A stretch of DNA of 64,000 nt from assembly GCF_001984195.1 (NCBI RefSeq), contig NZ_MTQN01000009.1, positions 1 through 64,000 on the forward strand, written 5' to 3'. Every line of letters starts with the position of its first letter. Position 1 is the first letter of the stretch. The stretch comes from Kribbella sp. ALI-6-A. Its GTDB lineage: Bacteria > Actinomycetota > Actinomycetes > Propionibacteriales > Kribbellaceae. A program made the translations under genes and the position numbers. The notes under the pieces are model-generated. The model made no database searches and was not told the origin of the DNA. It saw only the letters and a program-made list of their open reading frames with translations. Positions 42,724 to 51,349 of the stretch are shown here, piece after piece.

Positions 42724-44427
42724 ATGACTGGCGTCACCTCTGCTCCCCGACCTGACACCCCTCGCAAGGCGGCCCGCCCCCGCAAGGGCAAGGGCGAAGG
42801 CCAGTGGGCGCTCGGCTACCGCGAGCCGCTGAACAAGAACGAGGAGAACAAGAAGAACGACGACGGCCTGAACGTCCGGGCCCGGATCGAGAACGTCTAC
42901 GCGCACGGTGGCTTCGACTCGATCGACCCCGCCGACCTGCGCGGCCGCTTCCGCTGGTGGGGGCTCTACACCCAGCGCAAGCCCGGCATCGACGGCGGCA
43001 AGACCGCGACGCTGGAGCCCGAGGAGCTGGACGACAAGTTCTTCATGCTCCGGGTCCGGATCGAGGGCGGCCAGCTGACCACCGAGCAGCTCGAGGTGAT
43101 CGCGGAGGTGTCCACCACCTACGCCCGCGACACCGCCGACATCACCGACCGGCAGAACATCCAGCTGCACTGGATCCGGGTCGAGGACGTGCCGGCGATC
43201 TGGCAGAAGCTCGAAGCGGTCGGCCTCTACACCACCGAGGCCTGCGGCGACGTCCCGCGGGTGATCATCTCCAGCCCGGTGGCGGGCATCGCCGCCGACG
43301 AGATCATCGACCCGACGCCGGCCGTCAACGAGATCGTCGAGAAGTACATCGGCAGCACCGAGTTCTCCAACCTGCCGCGCAAGTTCAAGACCGCGATGAC
43401 CGGCCACCCGTCGCACGACGTGGTGCCCGAGGTCAACGACATCAGCTTCGTCGGCGTCGTCCACCCCGAGCACGGCCCCGGCTTCGACCTGTGGGTCGGC
43501 GGCGGGTTGTCCACCACCCCGATGCTCGCTCAGCGGGTCGGGGCGTGGATCCCGCTCGACGAGGTGCACCTGGCCTGGAAGGGCGTCGTCAGCATCTTCC
43601 GCGACTACGGCTACCGCCGCCTGCGCAACCGGGCCCGGCTGAAGTACCTGGTCGCCGACTGGGGCATGGAGAAGTTCCGCGAGGTGCTGGAGAGCGACAA
43701 GTACCTCGGCCGGAAGCTGATCGACGGCCCGGCGCCCGAGGTCCCCGCCGTCCAGGGTGACCACATCGGCGTGCATCGGCAGAAGGACGGCCGGTACTAC
43801 GTGGGCGTCGCGCCGGTGGTCGGCCGGGTGTCGGGCGCCAAGCTCGCGCAGCTGGCCAAGGTCGTCGCGGCGCACGGCTCGAACCGGATCCGCACCACCG
43901 CGCAGCAGAAGCTGATCGTGCTGGACGTCGAGGAGGCGCAGGTCGAGTCCCTGGTCGCGCAGCTTGCCGACCTGGGCTTCCAGGCCCGGCCGTCGGGCTG
44001 GCGGCGCAACACGATGGCCTGCACCGGGATCGAGTTCTGCAAGCTGGCGATCGTCGAGACCAAGGCGCGCGCGGCCCAGCTGATCGACGACCTGGAGGAT
44101 CGGATCCCCGACCTCGACGTCCCGATCACGGTCAACCTCAACGGCTGCCCGAACTCCTGCGCCCGGATCCAGGTCGCCGACATCGGCCTCAAGGGCCAGC
44201 TGGTGATGGATGCCGACGGCAAGCAGGTGCCGGGCTACCAGGTGCACCTCGGCGGCGGGCTCGGACTCGACGCCGGCTTCGGCCGCAAGCTGCGCGGCCA
44301 CAAGGTCACCTCCGACGGGCTCACCGACTACATCGAACGCGTCACCCAGAACTACCTGAAAGAGCGGTCCGAGGGCGAGCGCTTCGCCCAGTGGGTCGTC
44401 CGTGCCGACGAGGAGGCTTTGCAATGA
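42724..44427 (+). CDS. sir: Ferredoxin-dependent sulfite reductase
   Basis: A 567-residue siroheme/[4Fe-4S] reductase. The cluster ligands are C433 and C439 (ACTGIEFC) and C475 and C479 (GCPNSC). Tyr82 and Cys174 (RWWGLYTQR, TEACGDVPRV) match the Tyr-Cys crosslink pair of mycobacterial SirA/NirA. The N-terminus (1-50) is basic and Lys-rich. It reduces sulfite to sulfide with reduced ferredoxin. The setting with cysH, cysD and cysN makes sulfite rather than nitrite the substrate. Confidence 0.92.
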   Translation: MTGVTSAPRPDTPRKAARPRKGKGEGQWALGYREPLNKNEENKKNDDGLNVRARIENVYAHGGFDSIDPADLRGRFRWWGLYTQRKPGIDGGKTATLEPEELDDKFFMLRVRIEGGQLTTEQLEVIAEVSTTYARDTADITDRQNIQLHWIRVEDVPAIWQKLEAVGLYTTEACGDVPRVIISSPVAGIAADEIIDPTPAVNEIVEKYIGSTEFSNLPRKFKTAMTGHPSHDVVPEVNDISFVGVVHPEHGPGFDLWVGGGLSTTPMLAQRVGAWIPLDEVHLAWKGVVSIFRDYGYRRLRNRARLKYLVADWGMEKFREVLESDKYLGRKLIDGPAPEVPAVQGDHIGVHRQKDGRYYVGVAPVVGRVSGAKLAQLAKVVAAHGSNRIRTTAQQKLIVLDVEEAQVESLVAQLADLGFQARPSGWRRNTMACTGIEFCKLAIVETKARAAQLIDDLEDRIPDLDVPITVNLNGCPNSCARIQVADIGLKGQLVMDADGKQVPGYQVHLGGGLGLDAGFGRKLRGHKVTSDGLTDYIERVTQNYLKERSEGERFAQWVVRADEEALQ

Positions 44428-44573
44428 GCGAGCGCGCAGCACCTCTTTACTGCCCGTACTGCGGGGACGAGGACCTTCGTCCGTCGGAGGAAGGGCACGG
44501 CGCCTGGGAGTGCCGGCCGTGTGCACGGGTGTTCCAGCTGAAGATGATCGGACTGCGGGTGACGGTGGAATGA
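44424..44573 (+). CDS. Small zinc-ribbon-like protein of the sulfite reductase operon
   Basis: A 49-residue protein. It has two Cys pairs, CPYCGDEDL and ECRPCARVF, forming a zinc ribbon-like site, and ends RVTVE. It overlaps the sir stop and the cysH start by 4 bases each, so it is an integral operon member. Similar small ORFs lie between sir and cysH in other actinobacteria. Its job (electron carrier, chaperone or adaptor) is unknown. Confidence 0.8.
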   Translation: MSERAAPLYCPYCGDEDLRPSEEGHGAWECRPCARVFQLKMIGLRVTVE

Positions 44574-45256
44574 GTACTGATCTGAAGACGGTCGCCGAGG
44601 AGGCGAACGAACGACTGGCCGACGCGTCGGCGCAGGAAATCCTGGCGTGGGCGCACGAGACCTTCGGGCCCGAGCTGGTGGTGACCGCGTCGATGGCCGA
44701 CGGGGCCCTCCCCCACCTGGCCGCCGAAGTTGCCCCAGGCATCGACGTGCTGTTCCTCGACACCGGGTACCACTTCGCCGAGACGATCGGGACCCGCGAC
44801 GCGGTCGCCGCGACGCTGCCGATCAACCTGATCAACGCGACGCCGAAGCAGACCGTCGCCGAGCAGGACGCGACGTACGGCAAGGACCTGTTCGCGACCG
44901 AGCCGGACAAGTGCTGCGCGCTGCGCAAGGTCGAGCCGCTGAACCGGGTGCTGTCCGGCTACAAGGCATGGGTCACCGGCGTACGGCGGGAAGAGGCGCC
45001 GACGCGCGCCAACACCCAGGTCGTCGAGTACGACGCCAAGCGCGACATGGTGAAGCTGAACCCGATCGCGCCCTGGACCCAGGCCGACCTGGACGGCTAC
45101 ATCAACGACAACGGCGTACTGGTGAACCTCCTGCAGTACGACGGCTACCCGTCCATCGGCTGCAAGCCCTGCACCAAGCAGGTCGCGCCGGGAGAAGACC
45201 CCCGCAGCGGCCGCTGGGCCGGCCAGGGCAAGATCGAATGCGGGCTCCACGTATGA
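44570..45256 (+). CDS. cysH: Adenylyl-sulfate (APS) reductase
   Basis: A 228-residue reductase. It has C115-C116 and C198-x2-C201, the four ligands of a [4Fe-4S] cluster, and the catalytic C224 in KIECGLH. The cluster cysteines mark it as an APS rather than PAPS reductase, so no APS kinase is needed; none is encoded nearby. It makes sulfite from APS. Its ATG overlaps the upstream stop and its stop overlaps cysD. Confidence 0.93.
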   Translation: MSTDLKTVAEEANERLADASAQEILAWAHETFGPELVVTASMADGALPHLAAEVAPGIDVLFLDTGYHFAETIGTRDAVAATLPINLINATPKQTVAEQDATYGKDLFATEPDKCCALRKVEPLNRVLSGYKAWVTGVRREEAPTRANTQVVEYDAKRDMVKLNPIAPWTQADLDGYINDNGVLVNLLQYDGYPSIGCKPCTKQVAPGEDPRSGRWAGQGKIECGLHV

Positions 45257-46179
45257 CCGCCGTTGATATGCCCCAGGCAACCATCTCTCCGGTGACCGAG
45301 CTGGACGCGCTGGAGAGCGAGTCGATCCACGTGTTCCGTGAGGTGGCGGCGGAGTTCGAGCGGCCGGTGATCCTGTTCTCCAGTGGCAAGGATTCGATCG
45401 TCATGCTGCACCTGGCCCGGAAGGCGTTCGCACCGGCCGGTGTGCCGTTCAGCTTGTTGCACGTGGACACCGGGCACAACTTCTCCGAAGTACTCGACTA
45501 CCGCGACGCGACAGTCGACGCGCTCGGGCTGCGACTCGAGGTCGCGCGGGTCGAGGACTACCTGGCCGACGGGCGGCTGCGCGAGCGCTCCGACGGCACC
45601 CGGAACCCGCTGCAGACGATTCCGTTGCTCGACGCCATCAACGCGCACCGGTTCGACGCCGTGTTCGGTGGTGGCCGGCGCGACGAGGAGCGGGCGCGCG
45701 CCAAGGAGCGGATCTTCAGCCTGCGCGACGAGTTCGGGCAGTGGGATCCGCGCAACCAGCGGCCCGAGCTGTGGTCGCTCTACAACGGCAAGCACAAGCC
45801 GGGCGAGCACGTCCGGGTGTTCCCGCTGTCCAACTGGACCGAGCTGGACGTGTGGAGCTACATCGCCCGCGAGGGAATCGCGCTGCCGAGCATCTACTAC
45901 GCCCACGAGCGGGACGTGTTCGAGCGCGACGGCATGCTGCTGGCCGTCGGCCCGTACTCGCAGCCGCGCAGCGGCGAGACGGTCGAGCGCCGGGTCGTCC
46001 GCTACCGGACCGTCGGCGACATGTCCTGCACCGGAGCCGTCGCGTCGACCGCCTCGTCCCCGGCCGAGGTCGTTGTCGAGGTCGCCGCGAGCGAACTGAC
46101 CGAGCGCGGCGCGACCCGGGCCGACGACCGGGTCAGCGAAGCCGCCATGGAAGACCGCAAGCGGGAGGGGTACTTCTGA
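45253..46179 (+). CDS. cysD: Sulfate adenylyltransferase small subunit
   Basis: A 308-residue PP-loop ATP-pyrophosphatase: ILFSSGKDSIVMLHL (SGKDS motif), then GGGRRDEERARAKER and the C-terminal RYRTVGDMSCTGAV. It makes APS with CysN using ATP. It overlaps cysN by one base (TGATG) and follows cysH in the same polycistron. Confidence 0.95.
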   Translation: MTAVDMPQATISPVTELDALESESIHVFREVAAEFERPVILFSSGKDSIVMLHLARKAFAPAGVPFSLLHVDTGHNFSEVLDYRDATVDALGLRLEVARVEDYLADGRLRERSDGTRNPLQTIPLLDAINAHRFDAVFGGGRRDEERARAKERIFSLRDEFGQWDPRNQRPELWSLYNGKHKPGEHVRVFPLSNWTELDVWSYIAREGIALPSIYYAHERDVFERDGMLLAVGPYSQPRSGETVERRVVRYRTVGDMSCTGAVASTASSPAEVVVEVAASELTERGATRADDRVSEAAMEDRKREGYF

Positions 46180-47552
46180 TGAGCACCACTCAGGCACCGC
46201 AGGCCGGCGATCTCGCGCAGGCACTGGCGGGGACGCACGCCGAGGCCGACCTGGCCCAGCTCGCCCAGCGCCGGTTGCTGCGGCTGGCGACCGCCGGTTC
46301 GGTCGACGACGGCAAGTCGACGCTGGTCGGCCGGCTGCTGCACGACTGCAAGGCGATCCTCGCCGACCAGATCGCGCACGTGCAGACCGTGTCCGAAGCC
46401 CGCGGCGGCGACTTCGACTTCGCGCTGCTCACCGACGGCCTGCGGGCCGAACGTGAGCAGGGCATCACGATCGACGTCGCCTACCGGTACTTCGCGACCG
46501 ACAAGCGCTCGTTCATCCTGGCCGACTGCCCCGGGCACGTGCAGTACACCCGGAACACGGTCACCGGCGCGTCCACGGCCGACGTCGTGATCATCCTGGT
46601 CGACGCCCGGCACGGCGTCTTGGAGCAGACCCGCCGGCACCTTGCCGTCGCCGGACTGCTGCGCGTCCCGCACGTCGTCCTGGCGGTCAACAAGATCGAC
46701 CTGGTCGGCTACGACGAGCAGGTCTTCCGCGGCATCGCCAAGGACGTCAGCGAGCTGGCCGACCAGCTCGGCATCGCCGACGTCCAGGCCATCCCGGTCT
46801 CGGCCCTGGTCGGCGACAACGTGGTCGACCACTCCGCCAGCACCTCCTGGTACGACGGCCCGACGCTGCTGGAGTTCCTGGAGAGCGCCACCGGTCGTTC
46901 CGACGCCTCCGGGCAGCCGCTGCGCTTCCCGGTCCAGTACGTGATCCGGCCGCAGACCGACGACGAGTACCGCGACTACCGCGGCTACACCGGAACCGTC
47001 GCCTCCGGCACCGTCTCGGTCGGCGACCCGGTGATCGTGCTGCCGGCCGGCCGGCGGACGTCGGTGGCCGGGATCGACCGGGCCGTGATCACCGCGACCT
47101 CGACCGCCGTCGAGGAACGCCCCGCCGCGGTTGCCGGCGAGGCGGTCACGATCCGGCTGGCCGACGACATCGACGTGGCCCGCGGTTCGGTCATCGTCGC
47201 GGCCGACTCCTCCCCCGGCACCCGCCGGGAACTGTCGGCCACCGTGTGCTGGCTGTCCGACCGCCCGCTGTCGGTGGGCGCCCGGCTGCTGATCAAGCAC
47301 ACCACCACCACCGCCCAGGCGATCGTCACCAAGATCAACGGCGTACTCGACCTGGACACGCTCGGAGTCATCGACGCCGCCGGGCTCGACCTGAACGACA
47401 TCGGCAAGGTGCAGCTCAAGGTCGCCGCACCGCTGGCCGCCGATCCGTACTCCAGCAACAACATCACCGGTTCGTTCCTGCTGATCGACGCCCACGACGG
47501 ATGGACGCTCGCAGCCGGCATGATCGACGAAGAAGAAGGGGAACTGCTGTGA
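46179..47552 (+). CDS. cysN: Sulfate adenylyltransferase GTPase subunit
   Basis: A 457-residue GTPase: G1 GSVDDGKST, REQGITIDVAYRYF (switch I), DCPGHVQY (switch II) and NKID (G4), followed by two elongation-factor-like beta barrels. It energises APS synthesis by CysD. It lacks the C-terminal APS kinase domain found in some CysNC fusions, consistent with an APS reductase downstream. Confidence 0.95.
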   Translation: MSTTQAPQAGDLAQALAGTHAEADLAQLAQRRLLRLATAGSVDDGKSTLVGRLLHDCKAILADQIAHVQTVSEARGGDFDFALLTDGLRAEREQGITIDVAYRYFATDKRSFILADCPGHVQYTRNTVTGASTADVVIILVDARHGVLEQTRRHLAVAGLLRVPHVVLAVNKIDLVGYDEQVFRGIAKDVSELADQLGIADVQAIPVSALVGDNVVDHSASTSWYDGPTLLEFLESATGRSDASGQPLRFPVQYVIRPQTDDEYRDYRGYTGTVASGTVSVGDPVIVLPAGRRTSVAGIDRAVITATSTAVEERPAAVAGEAVTIRLADDIDVARGSVIVAADSSPGTRRELSATVCWLSDRPLSVGARLLIKHTTTTAQAIVTKINGVLDLDTLGVIDAAGLDLNDIGKVQLKVAAPLAADPYSSNNITGSFLLIDAHDGWTLAAGMIDEEEGELL

Positions 47553-48331
47553 CCGCTCCTGCGCTCGTAGTCCTCGCCCACGGCAGCCGCGATCCGCGTT
47601 CGGCCGCCACCGTCCACTCGCTGGTGAAGTGCCTGCGCGAGATGCGGGACGACCTGCGGATCGAAGCCTCCTTCCTCGACCACTGCCCGCCCACGCCGTA
47701 CCAGGTGCTCGGCAAGCTCGCCGCGGAGGGCGTCGAGGAGGTCGTGGTCCTGCCGCTGCTGCTCTCGTCGGCCTTCCACGCCCGGGTCGACATCCCGGCC
47801 GTGGTCGACGAGGCGCGCAGCCGGTTCCCGGACCTGCGGATCATCGCCTCCGACGTACTCGGGTACGACGAGACGCTGCTCGACGTGCTCGACCGCCGGA
47901 TGCGCGCCGAGCTGAAGGACGGCCGGGTCCGCGAGCTCGACGCGCTGGTGCTCGCCTGCGCCGGGTCCAGCGACACCCAGGCCAACGCGGCCGTCACCCG
48001 GCTCGCCCGGCTCTGGGGCCAGCGGCACAAGCTCCCGGTCACCGCGGCGTTCACCACCGCGGCGTCCCCGAGCCCGGCCGAGGCCGTGCTGCAGTGGCGG
48101 CTGGAGGGGCGCCGGCACGTTGCGGTCGGCTCCTTCTTTCTCGCGCCCGGCGTCCTGCCCGACCGTGCCGAGTCGACGGCCCGCAAGGCCGGAGCGGTTG
48201 CGGTCTCCCGCCCGCTCGGGGTGAGCGCCGAGGTCGCCCGCCTGGTGATGCTGCGCTACGGCGTCGCCGGCCTCGACCTGCTCACGTTGGCCGCCCCGGC
48301 TCCGCGCCCGCAGCTGGTCCGCACCGCCTGA
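47549..48331 (+). CDS. Sirohydrochlorin ferrochelatase-like (CbiX/SirB family) protein
   Basis: A 260-residue protein starting at the GTG that overlaps the cysN stop. The N-terminal half has VVLAHGSRDPRSA and the second His in LLLSSAFHARVDIP, the two catalytic His of the short chelatases. It inserts iron into sirohydrochlorin to make siroheme for the sulfite reductase. A duplicated half follows with ACAGSSD and VGSFFLAPGVLPDRA. Position at the operon end supports siroheme supply. Confidence 0.87.
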   Translation: MTAPALVVLAHGSRDPRSAATVHSLVKCLREMRDDLRIEASFLDHCPPTPYQVLGKLAAEGVEEVVVLPLLLSSAFHARVDIPAVVDEARSRFPDLRIIASDVLGYDETLLDVLDRRMRAELKDGRVRELDALVLACAGSSDTQANAAVTRLARLWGQRHKLPVTAAFTTAASPSPAEAVLQWRLEGRRHVAVGSFFLAPGVLPDRAESTARKAGAVAVSRPLGVSAEVARLVMLRYGVAGLDLLTLAAPAPRPQLVRTA

Positions 48332-48386
48332 GATCACGCGGTCGGCCCAGGGCTCGGCGCTCTGGGCCGATCGTGTGCGCGGATCT

Positions 48387-48478
48387 CCACCACTCACCAA
48401 TCACGCTGCAGCCCGCTTCCCAGCCAGATCCTGGGCGTGAGGCCGAGCAACCGACGTCGGTTGGTGAGTGGTGCACGT
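48387..48478. repeat. Second copy of the CACTCACCAA inverted repeat
   Basis: CACCACTCACCAA (48388-48400) pairs exactly with TTGGTGAGTGGTG (48461-48473). A perfect 14-base palindrome AACCGACGTCGGTT sits at 48449-48462. It lies between convergent genes and may also act as terminator; the arms are near-identical to those at 35545-35653. Confidence 0.7.
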
Positions 48479-49636
48479 TCAGCCGGCGAAGCGCCTCGGA
48501 TCCAGGAACGTGGTGTCGCAGTACGGGGTCTCGTCGAGGGTGAGTTGCGCGAGCAGTTCGCCGAGACCGCCGGCGTGCTTGAAACCGTGGCCGGAGTCGC
48601 CGCCGGCGATCACCAGGCGTCCGGTGTCGTCCGGCCGGCCGATCAGGAACTGGCCGTCCGGGGAGTCGGTGACGATGCACGGGAGCAGCTTGACCGGGAT
48701 CGGGTCGAGCCCGGGGAACGCCTCGGCGACCGCGGCCGAGATCTCGTCCACGTCGCCGCGGGGATGCACGTAGCGATCGACCTCGTCGGCGTCGGCGAAC
48801 GGCGTACCGGCGACGCGGCCGTCGTGTTCCAGGCCCAGCTTCACGCCGTAGCCGTCGGCGGAGCCGTGGCCCCAGAAACCGATACCGCCCGAGCGCTGCC
48901 AGATGAACGCGGGAAAGCGCTCCAGCGTGAACTCGTCCGACGCCGGATCGCGCGGCTCGAACCAGTACAGCGGCGTCCGCCTCGGCATCAACGGCAGACC
49001 GGGAACGACCTTGCCGAGCCAGGCGCCGGTCGCCACGACGGCCCGCTCGGCGCGGATTTCGACGGTCGGCGTACGGACCAGGACGCCGTCGCGCTCGACC
49101 TCCACCGCTGTCACGAGCGTGTGCGCGAAAACGCGGGCGCCCGATTGCCGGGCCGCCTCGACCTGAGCCTGCACGATCGGCTCCGGAAAGCAGATTCCGG
49201 CACCGGGATCCCAGACGCCGACGTCGTCCGCACCGAGGGCCCCGTACTGCGGCTGGCGCGCGACCAGCTCCGCGTGATCGAGCTCGACGACCGGCACACC
49301 GGCCTTCGCGGCAGCGGCGAGCGCACCGGCGACCGGCTCGCTGCCGGGTGGTCCGGCGTTGAGCGATCCGGTCTGCTCGACGAGCACCTGGCCGGTCTGC
49401 GTTCCGAGTGCGGTCCACAGCTCGAGCGACTTCTGCGCGATCGGCGGCAGGCCGGGGTGCTCCATGCAGGCGATGCGGAACAGCCGGGTGATGCCGTGCG
49501 ACGAGCCGAGCGCGTGCCCGATCGCCTGGCGTTCGACGCCGATCACGTCCACGCCGCGCGCGGCCAATCGCCACAGCGCGGCCGACCCGAACGCACCGAG
49601 CCCGACCACCACCACGTCGGTGCGCAACGTCTCCAT
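48479..49636 (-). CDS. solA: FAD-dependent N-methyl-L-tryptophan/sarcosine oxidase-like protein
   Basis: A 385-residue flavoprotein. The N-terminal dinucleotide motif GLGAFGSAALWRLA is followed by GSSHGITRLFRI, and the C-terminal FAD covalent-site region includes LPCIVTDSPDGQFLIG and GGDSGHGFKHAGGLGELLA. It belongs to the MSOX/SoxA/SolA family that oxidises N-methyl amino acids. The exact substrate is unknown. It follows a kinase-family gene on the same strand. Confidence 0.88.
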   Translation of the reverse strand: METLRTDVVVVGLGAFGSAALWRLAARGVDVIGVERQAIGHALGSSHGITRLFRIACMEHPGLPPIAQKSLELWTALGTQTGQVLVEQTGSLNAGPPGSEPVAGALAAAAKAGVPVVELDHAELVARQPQYGALGADDVGVWDPGAGICFPEPIVQAQVEAARQSGARVFAHTLVTAVEVERDGVLVRTPTVEIRAERAVVATGAWLGKVVPGLPLMPRRTPLYWFEPRDPASDEFTLERFPAFIWQRSGGIGFWGHGSADGYGVKLGLEHDGRVAGTPFADADEVDRYVHPRGDVDEISAAVAEAFPGLDPIPVKLLPCIVTDSPDGQFLIGRPDDTGRLVIAGGDSGHGFKHAGGLGELLAQLTLDETPYCDTTFLDPRRFAG

Positions 49637-49649
49637 GCCCAGCCTCCCG

Positions 49650-50417
49650 TCAGCCCCAGGTGAGCGGATCCAGCAACAGGTAGAAGTCCAGCCGGCGTTG
49701 GTCCGGCTCCTCCAGACCGTACGCGCGCAGAAAGCCGTCCGGCGGCAGATCCCACTCGTCGAGCAGCTGCACGGTGGTCAGCGCGAGATCGGTGTAGCGG
49801 TCGGCCCAACCGAGCCGGCCGAGATCGATCAGGCCGGTCAGCTCGAGCGTCTCGGGATCGAGCAGGACGTTCGGCAGGCAGGCGTCGCCGTGGCAGACGA
49901 CCAGGTCGGCGACCTTCTCGGCGTACGGCTGCTCGTTCCTCACCCGCTGCAGCAGTTCCTCGGGACTCGAGTGCCGCGACTCCTCGCGGAGGAACTCCGG
50001 GTTCACCGCACCGCGCCGTACGACGTCCGCGGCCTGCTCGACGACCTCGCTCAACGGCCGGCTGAACGGGCAGTCGGTGAGCTCGTGCAACGCCCGGAAC
50101 GCCTCCGAGAGACGAGACACCGCTCTCTCGCGTTTCCCGGGCGGCAGATCGACCGCCGCGACACCGGGCACGGCTGACGTGATCAGGCACGCGCCGTCGT
50201 CCGTCTCGATCCAGTCGAGCACCTCGGCACCCGGGATCCCGGTGCCGCTCAGCCAGATCGCGCGATCGCGCTCTCCGCGCAGCTCCTCGATCCCCTGAGC
50301 CGGCGCACACTTCGCGTACGCCGTACCGTCGACCCGCCGGAACACCTCGGTGTCGGACTCCCCCGAACCAGCCGGCGCCCACTCGCCGTCCGGCAACACC
50401 AGCGGCCGGCTCACCAC
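49650..50417 (-). CDS. APH(3'')-like aminoglycoside phosphotransferase
   Basis: A 255-residue phosphotransferase. The catalytic loop is CHGDACLPNVLLDPETLEL and the metal segment GLIDLGRLGWADRYTDLAL, closely matching APH(3'')/StrA-type streptomycin 3''-phosphotransferases and, more distantly, APH(3'). It would phosphorylate an aminoglycoside in the cytosol. Resistance activity is inferred from motifs only. It begins at one of two tandem GTG codons (50417 or 50414) and lies between solA and a PPK2 gene with no mobile element. Confidence 0.8.
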   Translation of the reverse strand: MVSRPLVLPDGEWAPAGSGESDTEVFRRVDGTAYAKCAPAQGIEELRGERDRAIWLSGTGIPGAEVLDWIETDDGACLITSAVPGVAAVDLPPGKRERAVSRLSEAFRALHELTDCPFSRPLSEVVEQAADVVRRGAVNPEFLREESRHSSPEELLQRVRNEQPYAEKVADLVVCHGDACLPNVLLDPETLELTGLIDLGRLGWADRYTDLALTTVQLLDEWDLPPDGFLRAYGLEEPDQRRLDFYLLLDPLTWG

Positions 50418-50426
50418 GTGGAAAGG

Positions 50427-51287
50427 TCAGGTCGTCGCAAGGCGCGTTTTCTCCGTCTCGACGTCGAAGTCGGCCGCGGGCCACTGCGGATCGAGGTCGC
50501 GCAGCGTCTCGAGCAGCAGGGTCGTGACGGCCCAGTTCCGGTACCACTTGCGGTCGCTCGGGATCACGTACCAGGGCGCCGCCGGCCCGTTGCACTTCTC
50601 CAGCGCCGCCTGGTAGGCCTGAACGTACGCCGGCCAGAGCTCACGCTCGTCGATGTCGCCCGGGTTGTACTTCCAGTGCTTGGTCGGGTCGTCCAGCCGG
50701 GCGGCGAGGCGCTCCTTCTGCTGGTCCTCGGAGATGTGCAGGAAGCACTTCAGGATCGTGACGCCGCTGTCGGCCAGCTCCGCCTCGAACTCGTTGATCT
50801 GCTCGTAGCGCCGGTTCCAGACCGGCGGGGCGACCAGGTTCCGCACCCGGGCGATCAGCACGTCCTCGTAGTGCGAGCGGTCGAAGATCCCGATCATGCC
50901 CGGCTCCGGCAGGGCCTGCCGGACCCGCCACAGGAATCCACGCCGCCGCTCGGCCGGTGTCGGCGCCTTGAACGAGGTGATCCGCAGCCCCTGCGGATCC
51001 ATCAGCCCGGCGCCGTGCCGGATCACACCGCCCTTGCCGGAGGTGTCCATGCCCTGCAGCACCAGCAGCACCGACCGGTTGCCGCCCTTGCGCCCCTCGG
51101 CGAACAGCCGCTCCTGCCAGTCCGACACCTCGTCGCCGAGCGCCTCCAGCGCGACCTTGCCGTCGTCCTTGGTCCCCTCGAACCCGGTCGTCGCGCGCGG
51201 GTCGTACGCACCCAGGTCGACCGGCCCCTCCGGCACTCGCAACGCGTCGAGCAGCTTCCCGCTCCCGTCAGCCCTGTTCTTCGCCAT
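50427..51287 (-). CDS. Polyphosphate kinase 2 family protein
   Basis: A 286-residue protein of the PPK2 family. Walker A GMDTSGKGGVI is followed by the lid DPQGLRITSFKAPTPAE and Walker B MIGIFDRSHYEDVL. PPK2 enzymes transfer phosphate between polyphosphate and nucleotides (ADP, GDP or AMP depending on class). The class is not decided here. The ATG at 51287 is chosen; an upstream ATG (51305) is possible. Ends 9 bases before the APH-like gene start. Confidence 0.9.
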   Translation of the reverse strand: MAKNRADGSGKLLDALRVPEGPVDLGAYDPRATTGFEGTKDDGKVALEALGDEVSDWQERLFAEGRKGGNRSVLLVLQGMDTSGKGGVIRHGAGLMDPQGLRITSFKAPTPAERRRGFLWRVRQALPEPGMIGIFDRSHYEDVLIARVRNLVAPPVWNRRYEQINEFEAELADSGVTILKCFLHISEDQQKERLAARLDDPTKHWKYNPGDIDERELWPAYVQAYQAALEKCNGPAAPWYVIPSDRKWYRNWAVTTLLLETLRDLDPQWPAADFDVETEKTRLATT

Positions 51288-51349
51288 GACGCCATCCTGC
51301 CCCATCCGCACCGGCGAACCGGCGAGGACGGGGCAGGATTCGTACGACG

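Noticed and set aside
42622..44928. A 768-codon minus-strand frame opposite sir and cysH
   Set aside because: Leu/Val/Arg/Asp-rich shadow sequence. The opposite strand encodes clear sulfur-pathway enzymes with cluster ligands.
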